Shown here: one piece after another, positions 42,414 through 51,840 of the stretch | How the letters are laid out: the number at the start of each line of letters is the position of its first letter | Position numbering within the stretch: the first letter of the stretch is position 1 | DNA from: JAHJQZ01 sp963676075 | GTDB lineage: Bacteria > Pseudomonadota > Alphaproteobacteria > Rhizobiales > Devosiaceae | DNA: 64,000 nt | Assembly: GCA_963676075.2 (NCBI GenBank) | Contig: CAXXNZ010000026.1 | Location: 1 to 64,000 of the forward strand | Direction of reading: 5' to 3' | The notes under the pieces: generated by a model | Told to the model about the DNA's origin: nothing | The model's database searches: none | The model's input: the letters and a program-made list of their open reading frames with translations, nothing else | Program-made: the position numbers and the translations under genes

Positions 42414-43619
42414 TCAGTTCTGATCCTGACGTGCCAGAGCTAGCAGTTGGTCACGCGTCAGGCTGAAATCGCTGGCGATCCAGGCTTTTTCGAGCCGACC
42501 CAGTACCGCACCGAGGTGCGGGCCGGCGGAAAAGCCGTGCTGCATCAGCATGGCGCCCGTTATCGGGAACGGTGGCGGGGCGTAAGCGGCCAGCCTGTTT
42601 TCGATTTGAGCATATTCGTCGCGCGACCACCCGGCCTCGCCAGCAGCGACGCCGGCCCCGGCGATGCTTCCTCCTGGAAAGCGATAGGCCGCTTCGGCGA
42701 ATTGTCCGTCGCCGATCAGCCGCGCCGCCGCGGCAACTTCCTTGGCCGTCTTGACCGCGGCATTCGACAGCCGCCAAACCGTCTTGAGCTCTTTAAGGCC
42801 AGCGTCTCCGGCAAGGATGGCCAGCCGTCCGGACAGGTGCACCTGTCCGGCCACATCCTCGTAGCGTGTGAGACTGGCGAGCGTTTCGGCATTGAGGGTG
42901 AGAATGCCCGCTTCGGCCATGGTGCGGAGCGTTTTGGCACAGCGCGGCAGGCGGAGAATGCGGGTCATCTCGTGGCCGATGCGTTCCGCCGAAAGCCGGC
43001 CGAGCGCGTTGGCGGCGGCGGAAGATGCGGCAAGTCCGTTCGGGTCGAACTGCTCGCTGCCATGGCTGGCCGAAAAGCGGAAGAAGCGGAACACCCGCAA
43101 CCGGTCTTCCATGATGCGCGTTGCGGCATCGCCGATGAAGCGCACGCGCCGGGCAAGGCAGTCATCGAGCCCGCCGAGCGGATCGAACAACTCGCCATCC
43201 GGGCCACAATAAAGCGCATTGAGGGTGAAATCGCGCCGCGCCGCGTCTTCGGACCAATCGCTGCCGAACCGCACCACGGCGTGGCGGCCGTCGGTCTCGA
43301 CGTCATGGCGGAGGCTTGTGACCTCGAAGCTTGCTCCGTCGAGCGCCAGCGTTACCGTGCCGAAATCGATGCCGGTTGGAACGGACGTGATGCCGGCGGC
43401 GTGGGCGCGCTCCATCACCGCATCGGGTTTGAGTGTTGTGGCGAGGTCGATCTCGATCCCGGCGGTGTTCATGCCAATCAGGGTGTCGCGGACGGCGCCG
43501 CCAACAACGCGCGTGGTCCCTTGCGCCGCATCGAGCGCGGCAAAGACCCGCCCGAGCGGAGTGGATTTGAGCCAGGGCGCCGTCCTCAGACGGTCGAGCG
43601 CATCCGCGGCTTTGCTCAT
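42414..43619 (-). CDS. cca: CCA-adding tRNA nucleotidyltransferase/poly(A) polymerase family protein
   Basis: The 401-residue enzyme has the class II nucleotidyltransferase head: TRVVGGAVRDTLIG near 36-49 and RRDFTLNALYCGPDGELFDPLGG. At the metal-binding DxD it reads GIEIDLATT, so the first Asp is Glu (E56, D58). It builds or repairs the 3' CCA end of tRNA. The start overlaps the upstream Nudix stop by four bases, the usual Nudix-cca pair of alphaproteobacteria. Confidence 0.88.
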   Translation of the reverse strand: MSKAADALDRLRTAPWLKSTPLGRVFAALDAAQGTTRVVGGAVRDTLIGMNTAGIEIDLATTLKPDAVMERAHAAGITSVPTGIDFGTVTLALDGASFEVTSLRHDVETDGRHAVVRFGSDWSEDAARRDFTLNALYCGPDGELFDPLGGLDDCLARRVRFIGDAATRIMEDRLRVFRFFRFSASHGSEQFDPNGLAASSAAANALGRLSAERIGHEMTRILRLPRCAKTLRTMAEAGILTLNAETLASLTRYEDVAGQVHLSGRLAILAGDAGLKELKTVWRLSNAAVKTAKEVAAAARLIGDGQFAEAAYRFPGGSIAGAGVAAGEAGWSRDEYAQIENRLAAYAPPPFPITGAMLMQHGFSAGPHLGAVLGRLEKAWIASDFSLTRDQLLALARQDQN

Positions 43620-44242
43620 GCCGCCTCCGGTTTCAGCGCAACCTCGTAAAAGCGCCGCGTCAAATTGCCGGTGATGCCCCAGATGATGTGCTGGCGATAA
43701 AGGATCTGCCAGGTCGAGTGAACGATGCCCTGCCGCTCGATGCGGTAGGTGGTGAAGCTTTCACCGCGCGCGATCAGTGCCAGCGGCACCTCGAACAGAT
43801 CCGAGACCTCGCTTGGATCGGGCACGAAAGGCGCGCTTGGGCGGACCACCGCCACCACCGGAGTGATCAGATAGTTCGAGCCAGTGAAATAGGTCGGCAG
43901 ATAGCCAAGGAGCTCGGCGTCGTCAGGGCGGAGCGCCACCTCTTCCTCGGCCTCGCGCAAGGCCGCCGCAGCGGGACCGTCATCCTCGGGTTCAAGCTTG
44001 CCGCCCGGGAAGGAGATCTGTCCCGAATGAGCGCGCAGGCTCGACGAGCGACAGGTGAACAGCACGTGATAATCGTCATCGCGCTCGACCAGCGCAATCA
44101 GGACAGCCGCCGGAACCGGCGGGCTGGCATGCGGGATTTCGGGCATCCAGTCGGGTTGGAGGTCGAGTGCGTCGTCCACGACTTCCGGCGCCGTCATCAA
44201 CCTGTTTCTGATCGTTTCGATCGACTGCCGCCACGCGGTCAA
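43616..44242 (-). CDS. Nudix hydrolase, CoA-pyrophosphatase type
   Basis: The 208-residue protein has the Nudix box ISFPGGKLEPEDDG followed by AAAALREAEEEVAL, the form seen in CoA-cleaving Nudix enzymes (NudL group). It may remove damaged CoA or similar nucleoside diphosphates. It lies directly before cca with overlapping codons and 22 bases after the GNAT gene, so the three form one transcript. Confidence 0.86.
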   Translation of the reverse strand: MTAWRQSIETIRNRLMTAPEVVDDALDLQPDWMPEIPHASPPVPAAVLIALVERDDDYHVLFTCRSSSLRAHSGQISFPGGKLEPEDDGPAAAALREAEEEVALRPDDAELLGYLPTYFTGSNYLITPVVAVVRPSAPFVPDPSEVSDLFEVPLALIARGESFTTYRIERQGIVHSTWQILYRQHIIWGITGNLTRRFYEVALKPEAA

Positions 44243-44264
44243 GACACGCTACCTCTGCTTGGGT

Positions 44265-44810
44265 TCAGACCGGGGCCGAGACCTCGCCTTCAAGCGTTTC
44301 GGCCAGTGTCGAATCGGGAGAATGGACCAGAATGCGCTTCGGGTCGACCGGGCCGGGGAAGGTGATGGCACCGAGCCTGGTGGGCATAAACCCCAAGGGC
44401 CCATAATAGGGCGGATCGCCGACCAGCAGCACGAACTTTCCGGTATCACGCGCCAGGGTCTCCGCCGTGATGGCCCGCACAAGGGCCTTGCCAGCACCAC
44501 GGCTGCGAAAGGCTGGATCGGTTGCCAGCGGCCCGAGCAGGTGACCATTGACGCCGCCGACCGAGATCGGCGTCATCAGCACCGAGGACACCCGCTCGCC
44601 GCCGATTTCGGCGATACGCGACAAGCTCGTATCGATGGGGTGCTGCTCGCGGACACGGAAGGCAGCGCGGGCGAAGCGGCCAGGCCCAAAGGCCAGTTCC
44701 TGCAAATGCTCGACCCACCAGTCGTCTTCTGGCCGGGCCTGCCGGATGGTGATTTCGGTTGCAGTGGACGGTGCGGCCGCAAAGGCCGCCGCAGCGGAAG
44801 GCTCAGTCAT
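44265..44810 (-). CDS. GNAT-family N-acetyltransferase
   Basis: A 181-residue acetyltransferase. The acetyl-CoA loop is GPLATDPAFRSRGAGKALVRA near residues 92-112, with the R/Q-x-x-G-x-A motif as SRGAGKA. GDPPYYGPLGFMP is typical of the YhbS-like subgroup. The acceptor is unknown. It is the first gene of the GNAT-Nudix-cca unit. Confidence 0.88.
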   Translation of the reverse strand: MTEPSAAAAFAAAPSTATEITIRQARPEDDWWVEHLQELAFGPGRFARAAFRVREQHPIDTSLSRIAEIGGERVSSVLMTPISVGGVNGHLLGPLATDPAFRSRGAGKALVRAITAETLARDTGKFVLLVGDPPYYGPLGFMPTRLGAITFPGPVDPKRILVHSPDSTLAETLEGEVSAPV

Positions 44811-45142
44811 CGGAAGGGTCCAGGTATGGCGAAAAAGGGCAAAGCGAAAGCGTGGGCCTGAAAGGCCTCATCGGTCTCGTCGATTTCCCCGAACCACCCT
44901 GGTCATGCCGGGAACCTCCTGCGGCAAAGCGGCGTGCTAGATAACAGAACACTGAGCCGACGTAAATCGGTCACGGGACTTTAGGCATCAATTTTCCAGT
45001 CTCCGCACCGCGCCAAATTGACCGAGGCCACCCTCTCGGACGCCGCATTGCTTCACCCTGTTGAACAGTATGTTTCCCAGGCCGGCCTTGGTCCGCCGCT
45101 CAAGCAGACTAGATCTATGGCTCACAGACGAAAGGAAGAGCT
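44811..45142. other. Divergent intergenic region with a possible 11-codon ORF
   Basis: The 332 bases hold the promoters of the GNAT and GST genes. At 44826-44861 an ATG opens the tiny frame MAKKGKAKAWA with AAGGGTCCAGG upstream. Its Lys-rich composition is notable, but length alone gives no statistical support. GAAAGGAAGAGCT before 45143 is the GST ribosome binding site. Confidence 0.4.
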
Positions 45143-46105
45143 ATGGGTCTGCTGATCGACGGCAAATGGACAACGGACGGGGCGGCCTTCGCCTCGAAAA
45201 GCGGCAAATTCGAGCGTGTGCAATCCGGTTTCCGCAACTGGGTCACCGCCGACGGCAGCCCCGGACCATCCGGCGAAGGCGGCTTCAAGGCAGAGGCCGG
45301 ACGCTACCACCTTTATGTCGCCATGGCCTGCCCATGGGCCCACCGCACCCTGATCTTCCGCCACCTCAAGGGTCTGGAAGAGCTGATCCCGATTTCGATC
45401 GTCGGGCCGAAAATGCCGGACGAAGAGGGCTGGATGTTCACCGGCGAGGATGGATCGACGCCCGATCCGATCAATGGCGCCAAAAATCTCTGGCAGGTCT
45501 ATGTCGCCGCCGACCCGCATTTTTCCGGCCGCGCCACGGTGCCGGTGCTGTGGGACAAGAAAACCGGCACGATCGTTTCAAACGAGAGTTCCGAGATCAT
45601 CCGCATGTTCAATTCGGCCTTTAATGGCCTGACCGGCAATGATCTCGATTTCTACCCCGAGCCGCTGCGCGCCGAGATCGACGAGGTCAACGCCCGCGTT
45701 TATGACGGGGTCAATAACGGCGTCTACAAGTCCGGCTTCGCGACAACCCAAAAGGCCTATGAGCAGGCGGTCGAGGCCCTGTTCGAAACGCTCGACTGGC
45801 TCGAAGCACGACTCGATGGTCACGATTTTCTCGTCGGCGACACACTGACCGAGGCGGACTGGCGACTGTTCGTGACGCTTGTGCGGTTCGACGCGGTTTA
45901 TTACGGGCATTTCAAGTGCTCGCGCCGGCGCATTGCCGACTATCCCAACCTGTCGGCCTATCTCAAGCGCCTCTACCATCATGAGGGTATTGCCGAGACC
46001 GTCGATCTTAACGCCATCCGGACGCACTATTACTGGAGCCACACCGACATCAATCCGCACCGGGTGGTGCCGATCATGCCGGAACTCGACTTCCTCAAGG
46101 ACTAG
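45143..46105 (+). CDS. Glutathionyl-hydroquinone reductase (Xi-class GST)
   Basis: The 320-residue protein matches the Xi-class GST/YqjG family: AMACPWAHRTLIFRHLKGL near residues 57-75 with the catalytic Cys in CPWAHR, and SHTDINPHRVVPIMPELDF at the end. It reduces glutathionyl-hydroquinones with glutathione. Strong ribosome binding site. Its 3' end overlaps the convergent HAD gene by 11 bases. Confidence 0.92.
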   Translation: MGLLIDGKWTTDGAAFASKSGKFERVQSGFRNWVTADGSPGPSGEGGFKAEAGRYHLYVAMACPWAHRTLIFRHLKGLEELIPISIVGPKMPDEEGWMFTGEDGSTPDPINGAKNLWQVYVAADPHFSGRATVPVLWDKKTGTIVSNESSEIIRMFNSAFNGLTGNDLDFYPEPLRAEIDEVNARVYDGVNNGVYKSGFATTQKAYEQAVEALFETLDWLEARLDGHDFLVGDTLTEADWRLFVTLVRFDAVYYGHFKCSRRRIADYPNLSAYLKRLYHHEGIAETVDLNAIRTHYYWSHTDINPHRVVPIMPELDFLKD

Positions 46106-46760
46106 GCGCGGCCTCGGGCTCCGAACAGACGATCGCTAAGATATCGTCCATGGTCTCGAAAAAATGGTCGGGATCGCGCGCCTTGAGGATCGATCCCGCC
46201 GCATAGCCCCAGGTGACGGAGCCGGCGGCGACGCCGGCTTCGCGTGCCGCCTTGACGTCGCGTTCCTCGTCACCGATGGCAAGCGTGCGGCTGAGGTCGA
46301 CCTTGGCTTTTTTGACGACACGCCTGAATTTGGCGGCCTTGCCGAAGGCACCAGCGCCACAGGCGAAAAACTCGAAGCGGGCGCTGGTCGTCTCGCCGAG
46401 AATGCGGCGGACATTGGCCTTGGAATTGGATGAGACCATTGCGAGCCGCACGCCATTGTCGACAAGGCGTTCGAGCAGGGCATCGACGCCGTCGAACAGT
46501 GGAATCTGGCTGGCATCCCGCGCCACCTGGCGCTGGACATAGCGGGCAATCTTGGGGATCTTCCACAAGGGGACGCCGACCGCCTGCAGGATCGTCTTGG
46601 AATCCTCGCCGCTCAAGCGTTCGTATTCTTCTTCATCGACATCGCGGAAGTCGAATTTCGCCGCCAGCTTGTGAATGGTCCGCTTGAACCATGGCTCGGA
46701 GTTGGCCAGCGTGCCGTCGAAGTCGAAGATGACGAGATCGTAGCGATTCAAAACACTCAC
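46095..46760 (-). CDS. HAD-family phosphatase
   Basis: A 221-residue HAD hydrolase with VIFDFDGTLANSE (nucleophile Asp12 or so), a cap of about 60 residues, MVSSNSKANVR with the phosphate-binding Ser, and LAIGDEERDVKAAREAG with the acidic pair. Phosphoglycolate or sugar-phosphate hydrolysis is likely but not specific. It lies four bases after the Nudix gene on the same strand. Confidence 0.88.
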   Translation of the reverse strand: MSVLNRYDLVIFDFDGTLANSEPWFKRTIHKLAAKFDFRDVDEEEYERLSGEDSKTILQAVGVPLWKIPKIARYVQRQVARDASQIPLFDGVDALLERLVDNGVRLAMVSSNSKANVRRILGETTSARFEFFACGAGAFGKAAKFRRVVKKAKVDLSRTLAIGDEERDVKAAREAGVAAGSVTWGYAAGSILKARDPDHFFETMDDILAIVCSEPEAAPSP

Positions 46761-46764
46761 CTAC

Positions 46765-47238
46765 TCAGTCTCGCCACTGGCGGGCCTTCGGCCGCTCGCC
46801 AAATACTTCGCCGATCCGGGCTCGGGTCGCCTTCGATGTGTCCTCCGGCAGATCATGCCGGTCGAACCACTGGCACTCGATAATCTCGCTATTGGGCTTG
46901 AAGGGAACATCAACGTCGAATTCTCGGCAAACATAAAGAACAATATGGTCGCGGTGTGGCGGCAGGGAGTTGAGATAAGTCTGATATACCACCGGGGCGC
47001 CGTTGACCCGATAGCCGGTTTCCTCGAAAACTTCCCGGCGCATGCCTTCCTCGATGGTTTCACCCTTGTCGACACCACCACCGGGAAAATGCCAGCCCGG
47101 AATATAGGAGTGCTTGACGAGCAAAACCTTGTCTCCGTCGATCAAAATAGCACGCACCCCGATGGTCATGCGCTTCACAAAGCCCATGACGAACAGGAAG
47201 ATGCTCGCCCGCCACAACAGCCAACGGTTCATTTTCAT
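46765..47238 (-). CDS. Nudix hydrolase
   Basis: The 157-residue protein has a canonical Nudix box, GGGVDKGETIEEGMRREVFEETGY. Before it lies a hydrophobic helix (WRASIFLFVMGFVKRM) that could anchor it to the membrane. AGAGGATA upstream of ATG 47238 sets the start; a longer frame reaches into the divergent metallophosphoesterase region. It forms an operon with the HAD gene. Substrate unknown. Confidence 0.85.
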   Translation of the reverse strand: MKMNRWLLWRASIFLFVMGFVKRMTIGVRAILIDGDKVLLVKHSYIPGWHFPGGGVDKGETIEEGMRREVFEETGYRVNGAPVVYQTYLNSLPPHRDHIVLYVCREFDVDVPFKPNSEIIECQWFDRHDLPEDTSKATRARIGEVFGERPKARQWRD

Positions 47239-47340
47239 GCGATATCCTCTTCGCGCGACGACTCCCGATAGCAGATCGTACCCGGTGAGGAAATCCAAAC
47301 CGGACTTGTCAGGTGACGCTAACCATCGCAAACACGATAA

Positions 47341-48231
47341 ATGATCCGGCTCGCTCACCTCTCCGATATCCACCTTGGCCCGTTGCCGTCGATCTCAATC
47401 GGCGAGCTGATGTCCAAACGCATCACCGGCTACCTTAACTGGCAGCTCAAGCGTGCCCGCCACCTCAAGCCGGACACGCTTGCCGGACTTGTTGCCCATC
47501 TCGGCGAAATGAGCCCCGATCTGATCGCCATCAGTGGCGATCTGGTCAATCTGGGGACCCGGTCCGAATTCGACATGTCGGCCTCATGGCTCAAGGCACT
47601 TGGCCCGCCGGAGCAGATCGCCGTCATCCCGGGCAATCACGACGCCTATGTAAACGGCGCCCTCAAGATGGCTCACGAGGCTTGGGGGAAGTACATGCAG
47701 GGTGAGACCCTGGATGCGGCGCCGTTCCCCTATGTCCGGCGGATCGGCGATCTGGCGCTCGTCGGGTGCAGTTCCGCAGTTCCGACCATGCCGTTCGTTG
47801 CCGCTGGCGACATTTCCATCGGCCAGGCCAAGCGGTTGACGGAAATGCTCAGGACGCTCGGGGAGATGGATCTGTTCCGCGCCGTGATGATCCATCACCC
47901 GCCGACGGCTGATTTTGCTCGCGATGCCCGGCGCGGCATGCTGCACGCCGAGTTGTTCCGCCATGCCATCGCCGATGCCGGCGCCGAACTCGTGTTGCAC
48001 GGACACCTGCACAAGACCATTTCCACCACCCTGCCCGGCCCGACCGGCGATGTGCCGGTGCTCGGTGTGGCCTCGGCATCCGCCGACGCCAGCCGCGGCG
48101 AGGAACCCGCCCGCTACAATCTCATCGAGATCGAGCGCGCCGGTTCGGGCTTTTCTTCTGTGTTGAGCGAATACGGCTACCAGCGCGTTGGCGAGGGCGT
48201 CGTTCTGCGCTTGCGCGTGCGTTTGAGTTAG
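47341..48231 (+). CDS. Calcineurin-like metallophosphoesterase
   Basis: The 296-residue protein carries the metal-binding motifs LAHLSDIHLG, ISGDLVNLG, VIPGNHDAY, MIHHPP and VLHGHLHK in order. It hydrolyses a phosphoester, perhaps of cyclic nucleotides or lipids. No ribosome binding site is seen before ATG. Divergent from the Nudix gene across about 100 bases. Confidence 0.9.
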   Translation: MIRLAHLSDIHLGPLPSISIGELMSKRITGYLNWQLKRARHLKPDTLAGLVAHLGEMSPDLIAISGDLVNLGTRSEFDMSASWLKALGPPEQIAVIPGNHDAYVNGALKMAHEAWGKYMQGETLDAAPFPYVRRIGDLALVGCSSAVPTMPFVAAGDISIGQAKRLTEMLRTLGEMDLFRAVMIHHPPTADFARDARRGMLHAELFRHAIADAGAELVLHGHLHKTISTTLPGPTGDVPVLGVASASADASRGEEPARYNLIEIERAGSGFSSVLSEYGYQRVGEGVVLRLRVRLS

Positions 48232-48382
48232 GTTCAAAAGATGCCAGCATCCGTCGGCAGCGTTTCTCGCCGCCATCAAGGAGATTCTGCCGCATTGCCC
48301 TGTAGGCAGTCGTAAATTCCTCTGTATTATAAAGGCGAACCGAGCGCTTTGCCGGCGGCGCCGCGAACCCAGCGATGAACCC

Positions 48383-49732
48383 ATGTTGCCCGAACACGTT
48401 CCCGATTCCAGCCTGACCTTCACCATCGTGCCGCCGCAGTTCGATGCCGGGGCGGGCGTGGCCCGTTTCGACTATCAGCTCGGCGTGCTGAGCTTCGAGG
48501 AGTTCCTGCGCTTCCCGGCCGGATTCGACACCGCCCGCGCCGCAGAGCCGGCGTTTGCGCGATTGCTCGAATTGTCAGCCTTCGTGCTCGGCACGTCCTA
48601 TTTCAAGCTTCTGGCGCCGTTCACCATCGCCGCACCTGAGCTGTCGCTGACCGAGGCGGAGCGGGCGCTGGTGATCGATGTCTATGAAAACGGTCTCGGT
48701 GAATTCTACGCTCGCAACAACCTGCACCGGTTCGGTACGCTCAAGATCGAGACCTGCACGCGCAAAGCCGACACCCCGCCGCCGGCGCTTGAGGACCGGG
48801 CACTGCTGCTCATCGGTGGTGGCAAGGATTCACTGGTTTCGGTGCAGTTGTTCGAACGCGCCGGGCACGACTACACGCCGTTTGCCGTCAATCCCAAAGG
48901 TCCGATCATCACCTCGGCCGAAGCGATCCACCATCAACCGCTTTTCGTGACGCGCGTGCTCGACGAGCGCATGATCCACCTTGGCGGTCAGCCGGGCTAC
49001 TACAACGGCCATGTGCCGTCGACGGCGATGAACTCCATGGTTGCGGCGCTGACATCGGTGCTGTTCGGCTACGACCAGATCGTTCTCAGCAACGAGCGTT
49101 CGGCCAGCGAAGGCAATCAGATATTCGACGGGCGCGAGATCAATCACCAGCACTCGAAGTCCTATCCGTTCGAGCGCGCTCTCAACGCCGTGCTCAATAC
49201 GGCGACGGGCGGGGCACTGAGCTATTTCTCTGCCCTGAGGCCGTTTTCCGAAGCGCGTATCGCCCAGATCTTTGCCCGCGAAACCCGGTTCGATCACTCG
49301 TTCTCGAGCTGCAACCGCAATTTTCGTCTCGCCGGACACAAGGGTGACCTGTGGTGTGGCGAATGCCCGAAGTGCCTGTTCACCTATCTGATGCTGGCCC
49401 CGCACATGGACAAGGCGCGGCTGGTCGGGATCTTCGGGCGTGACCTCTTGGAAGACGAGACCCACGAGCCGGGCTATCGCGAACTGACGGGCCTTGCCGG
49501 CCAGAAACCGTGGGAATGCGTCGGCGAGATCCGCGAGGCCGCTGCTGCGCTCGATCACCTTCGCAGCTTGCCCGACTGGCGCGACACGCGCATCGTCAAG
49601 CAACTTTCCGCCGATCTCGACATGCAATATGGCGAAGACGGGCTGAAGTCCGACTGGCAGGCGCTGTTCGCCGACCACAACGACCATCTGGTGCCGCCGG
49701 ACCTCGCCAACCAGCTGTTCGCCGATGCGTGA
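48383..49732 (+). CDS. murL: UDP-MurNAc-L-Ala-L-Glu epimerase MurL
   Basis: The 449-residue protein resembles MurL, first described in Xanthomonas, which epimerises the terminal L-Glu of UDP-MurNAc-L-Ala-L-Glu with ATP. The ATP loop LIGGGKDSLVSVQLF is near 148-162, NERSASEGNQ follows, and a cysteine cluster SSCNRNFR...WCGECPKC lies near 309-332. The gene overlaps the next one, a second MurD-type ligase, which is the defining gene pair of this route. Taken alone the protein is easily annotated as hypothetical; the pairing makes the call. Confidence 0.83.
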   Translation: MLPEHVPDSSLTFTIVPPQFDAGAGVARFDYQLGVLSFEEFLRFPAGFDTARAAEPAFARLLELSAFVLGTSYFKLLAPFTIAAPELSLTEAERALVIDVYENGLGEFYARNNLHRFGTLKIETCTRKADTPPPALEDRALLLIGGGKDSLVSVQLFERAGHDYTPFAVNPKGPIITSAEAIHHQPLFVTRVLDERMIHLGGQPGYYNGHVPSTAMNSMVAALTSVLFGYDQIVLSNERSASEGNQIFDGREINHQHSKSYPFERALNAVLNTATGGALSYFSALRPFSEARIAQIFARETRFDHSFSSCNRNFRLAGHKGDLWCGECPKCLFTYLMLAPHMDKARLVGIFGRDLLEDETHEPGYRELTGLAGQKPWECVGEIREAAAALDHLRSLPDWRDTRIVKQLSADLDMQYGEDGLKSDWQALFADHNDHLVPPDLANQLFADA

Positions 49733-51017
49733 CGGCGAGGCGGTGCTGCTCTACGGCGCCGGCGCCGAGGCGCGCTCGACCCGTCAATTCCTGGCCGAGC
49801 GCTTTCCGCATTCCGCCGTTTTCGTCACTGCCGACAGCGGCAGCGCCGAGATCGAGAATACCGAATTCCTGCCGCCCGAGGCACTTGAACAGGCGATAAC
49901 AGACCGGCGCTTTGCCACGATCGTCAAAAGCCCGGGCGTCTCGCTCTACAAGCCGGTTTTTTCGGCAGCACGGGCCGCCGGCATCGCTGTCACCTCCAAT
50001 CTCAATCTTTGGGGCCACCACCTGCGCGGCGACACAAAGCTGATCGCCATCACCGGCACCAAGGGAAAATCGACGACCGCGACCCTGTGTCAGACCATGC
50101 TCACCGCCTCCGGAATCGAAGCCGGGCTCGGCGGCAATGTCGGCGTGCCGCCGCTCGATCTTGGCGAAAAGCACGACTGGGTCGTGATGGAACTGTCGAG
50201 CTACCAGACCGCCGATATGGATTTCGCTCCCGACATCATCGGCGTGACGACGCTTTTTCCCGAACATATCGACTGGCATCTGAGCCGCGAGCGCTATTTC
50301 GCCGACAAGCTCAACCTGTTGGCCATCGCGCCCGACGCACGCCTTGCCTTCGGGCCGCAGGCGGCGACCCATCCGCTGACAGCGCCCTATCGCGCCGATG
50401 CCGGGCGACTGCTGCCGGCGCTCGACGATGCGATCGTCGATGCCATTTACGATGCTGCGCCGGAAACGCGGCTGCGCGGCCAGCACAATTTCGACAACGC
50501 CCTTCTTGCCGCGACGCTGGCGGTTGCCGCAGGCGCCGATGAAGATGGCATACTCGCCGGCATCCACGCCTTCCAGCCGCTGCCGCACCGCCTGGCCGAC
50601 ATTGCCATCGGCGGTCATGTCTTCGTCGACGACTCGATCTCGACGACGCCGGAAGCGACCAGAGCGGCGCTTGCCGCCTTTGCCGGACAGCGTGTTGCCC
50701 TGATTGCCGGGGGCTATGACCGCCAGCAAGACTATGAGCCTCTGGCCGAAGAGATCGGCCGCACGGGTCTGGCGCTGGTTGTCACCCTGCCCGACACCGG
50801 CGCGCGTCTGGCCGAGGCGCTTGAGCGATGCGCACCCGACGTACCGCAGGTCGCTGCGCCTGACCTCGACGCCGCAATGAAGGCCATCGCCTTGCGCAAA
50901 TCGCAGTTCGACACCGTTATCCTGTCGCCCGGCGCACCGAGCTACAACCAGTTCAGGAATTTCGGCGAACGCGGCGATGCCTTCGTGAACCTGGCCCGGC
51001 GCCTGTTCGGCGAATAG
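49725..51017 (+). CDS. murD2: UDP-MurNAc-L-Ala--L-glutamate ligase MurD2
   Basis: A 430-residue Mur ligase with LIAITGTKGKSTTATLCQ (ATP loop) near 105-122, the domain 2 signature GLGGNVGVPPLDL and the domain 3 stretch LPHRLADIAIGGHVFVDDSISTTPEAT. It adds glutamate to UDP-MurNAc-L-alanine; in the MurD2/MurL system the amino acid is L-Glu. It overlaps the murL 3' end by eight bases. A standard murD would be expected in the usual division cluster elsewhere if this is not the sole ligase. Confidence 0.83.
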   Translation: MRDGEAVLLYGAGAEARSTRQFLAERFPHSAVFVTADSGSAEIENTEFLPPEALEQAITDRRFATIVKSPGVSLYKPVFSAARAAGIAVTSNLNLWGHHLRGDTKLIAITGTKGKSTTATLCQTMLTASGIEAGLGGNVGVPPLDLGEKHDWVVMELSSYQTADMDFAPDIIGVTTLFPEHIDWHLSRERYFADKLNLLAIAPDARLAFGPQAATHPLTAPYRADAGRLLPALDDAIVDAIYDAAPETRLRGQHNFDNALLAATLAVAAGADEDGILAGIHAFQPLPHRLADIAIGGHVFVDDSISTTPEATRAALAAFAGQRVALIAGGYDRQQDYEPLAEEIGRTGLALVVTLPDTGARLAEALERCAPDVPQVAAPDLDAAMKAIALRKSQFDTVILSPGAPSYNQFRNFGERGDAFVNLARRLFGE

Positions 51018-51840
51018 AGCTCGAGGCCCTCAATCCGTCCGGGTCATGGCCTGAGCCAAGGAGCGGTTCGATCCTCAAGCTGCTCCTGTCATGTCATCAC
51101 ATATGGGTGCTTTTCCGAAAGCCGGATCTTGCCGGACAACGAATGCGTCGCTTTGCTGAAGGGCGTGCGCCGGATTGCCCGAGATGCGGCAATCGGTTTT
51201 CAAAGCGCTTTGGAATTTGTCAGACATCTTCCGCCGCAATTCCGACACACGCGGTTCGATTTCGAATCACAAGGAACGTCACACAACGCCACTTCTCTCC
51301 ATTGCAGCCCCCTCGGACCCAACTTATCGCGTTGACTCCGGCGTCCTGCGTTTCATGGCTCATGAAGCGTATTTTCAACAATTGGGAAAAATCCTTTCGA
51401 GGCAAATTCAGTCTGTCGTGGATGACGAAATTGCGCAACGCGCGCGTTCCGGCTATCTGCGCGAAGCTGCCTTTCTCTATTTTATTTCATATACTTAAAC
51501 TAAAGCCGCCATGCGCCGACGGCCGTCGAGACGATGCCCGCGGGGCAACCTCCGGCGTGCATGAGCTCGACAAAATCACCGCCTCACCCGTCGGTGAAAA
51601 CTACCATTCAAGACTGTTTTTATTCAAAGTTAAACGGGTCCGTGTAACGGTGATGTAACCTCAACGCCCTTTTCATCATGCACGGTTCTCCCGTATTCGG
51701 GCACAAGAAACGCGGCGACGCATTCGGCGTGGCGTTTCCAAAGCGGTTTAACTAAAGTGCCGTAGAGATCGGTTTGCCTTCGGCGCACGCGGCGCGAAGA
51801 GGCAACAAAAGGGCTCCGGAAACGGTCCCATCGAAACGAT

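Noticed and set aside
51107..51658. Possible 183-codon gene in the region before sqr
   Set aside because: No ribosome binding site, no family likeness, and overlapping frames look equally good; left as gene-free.
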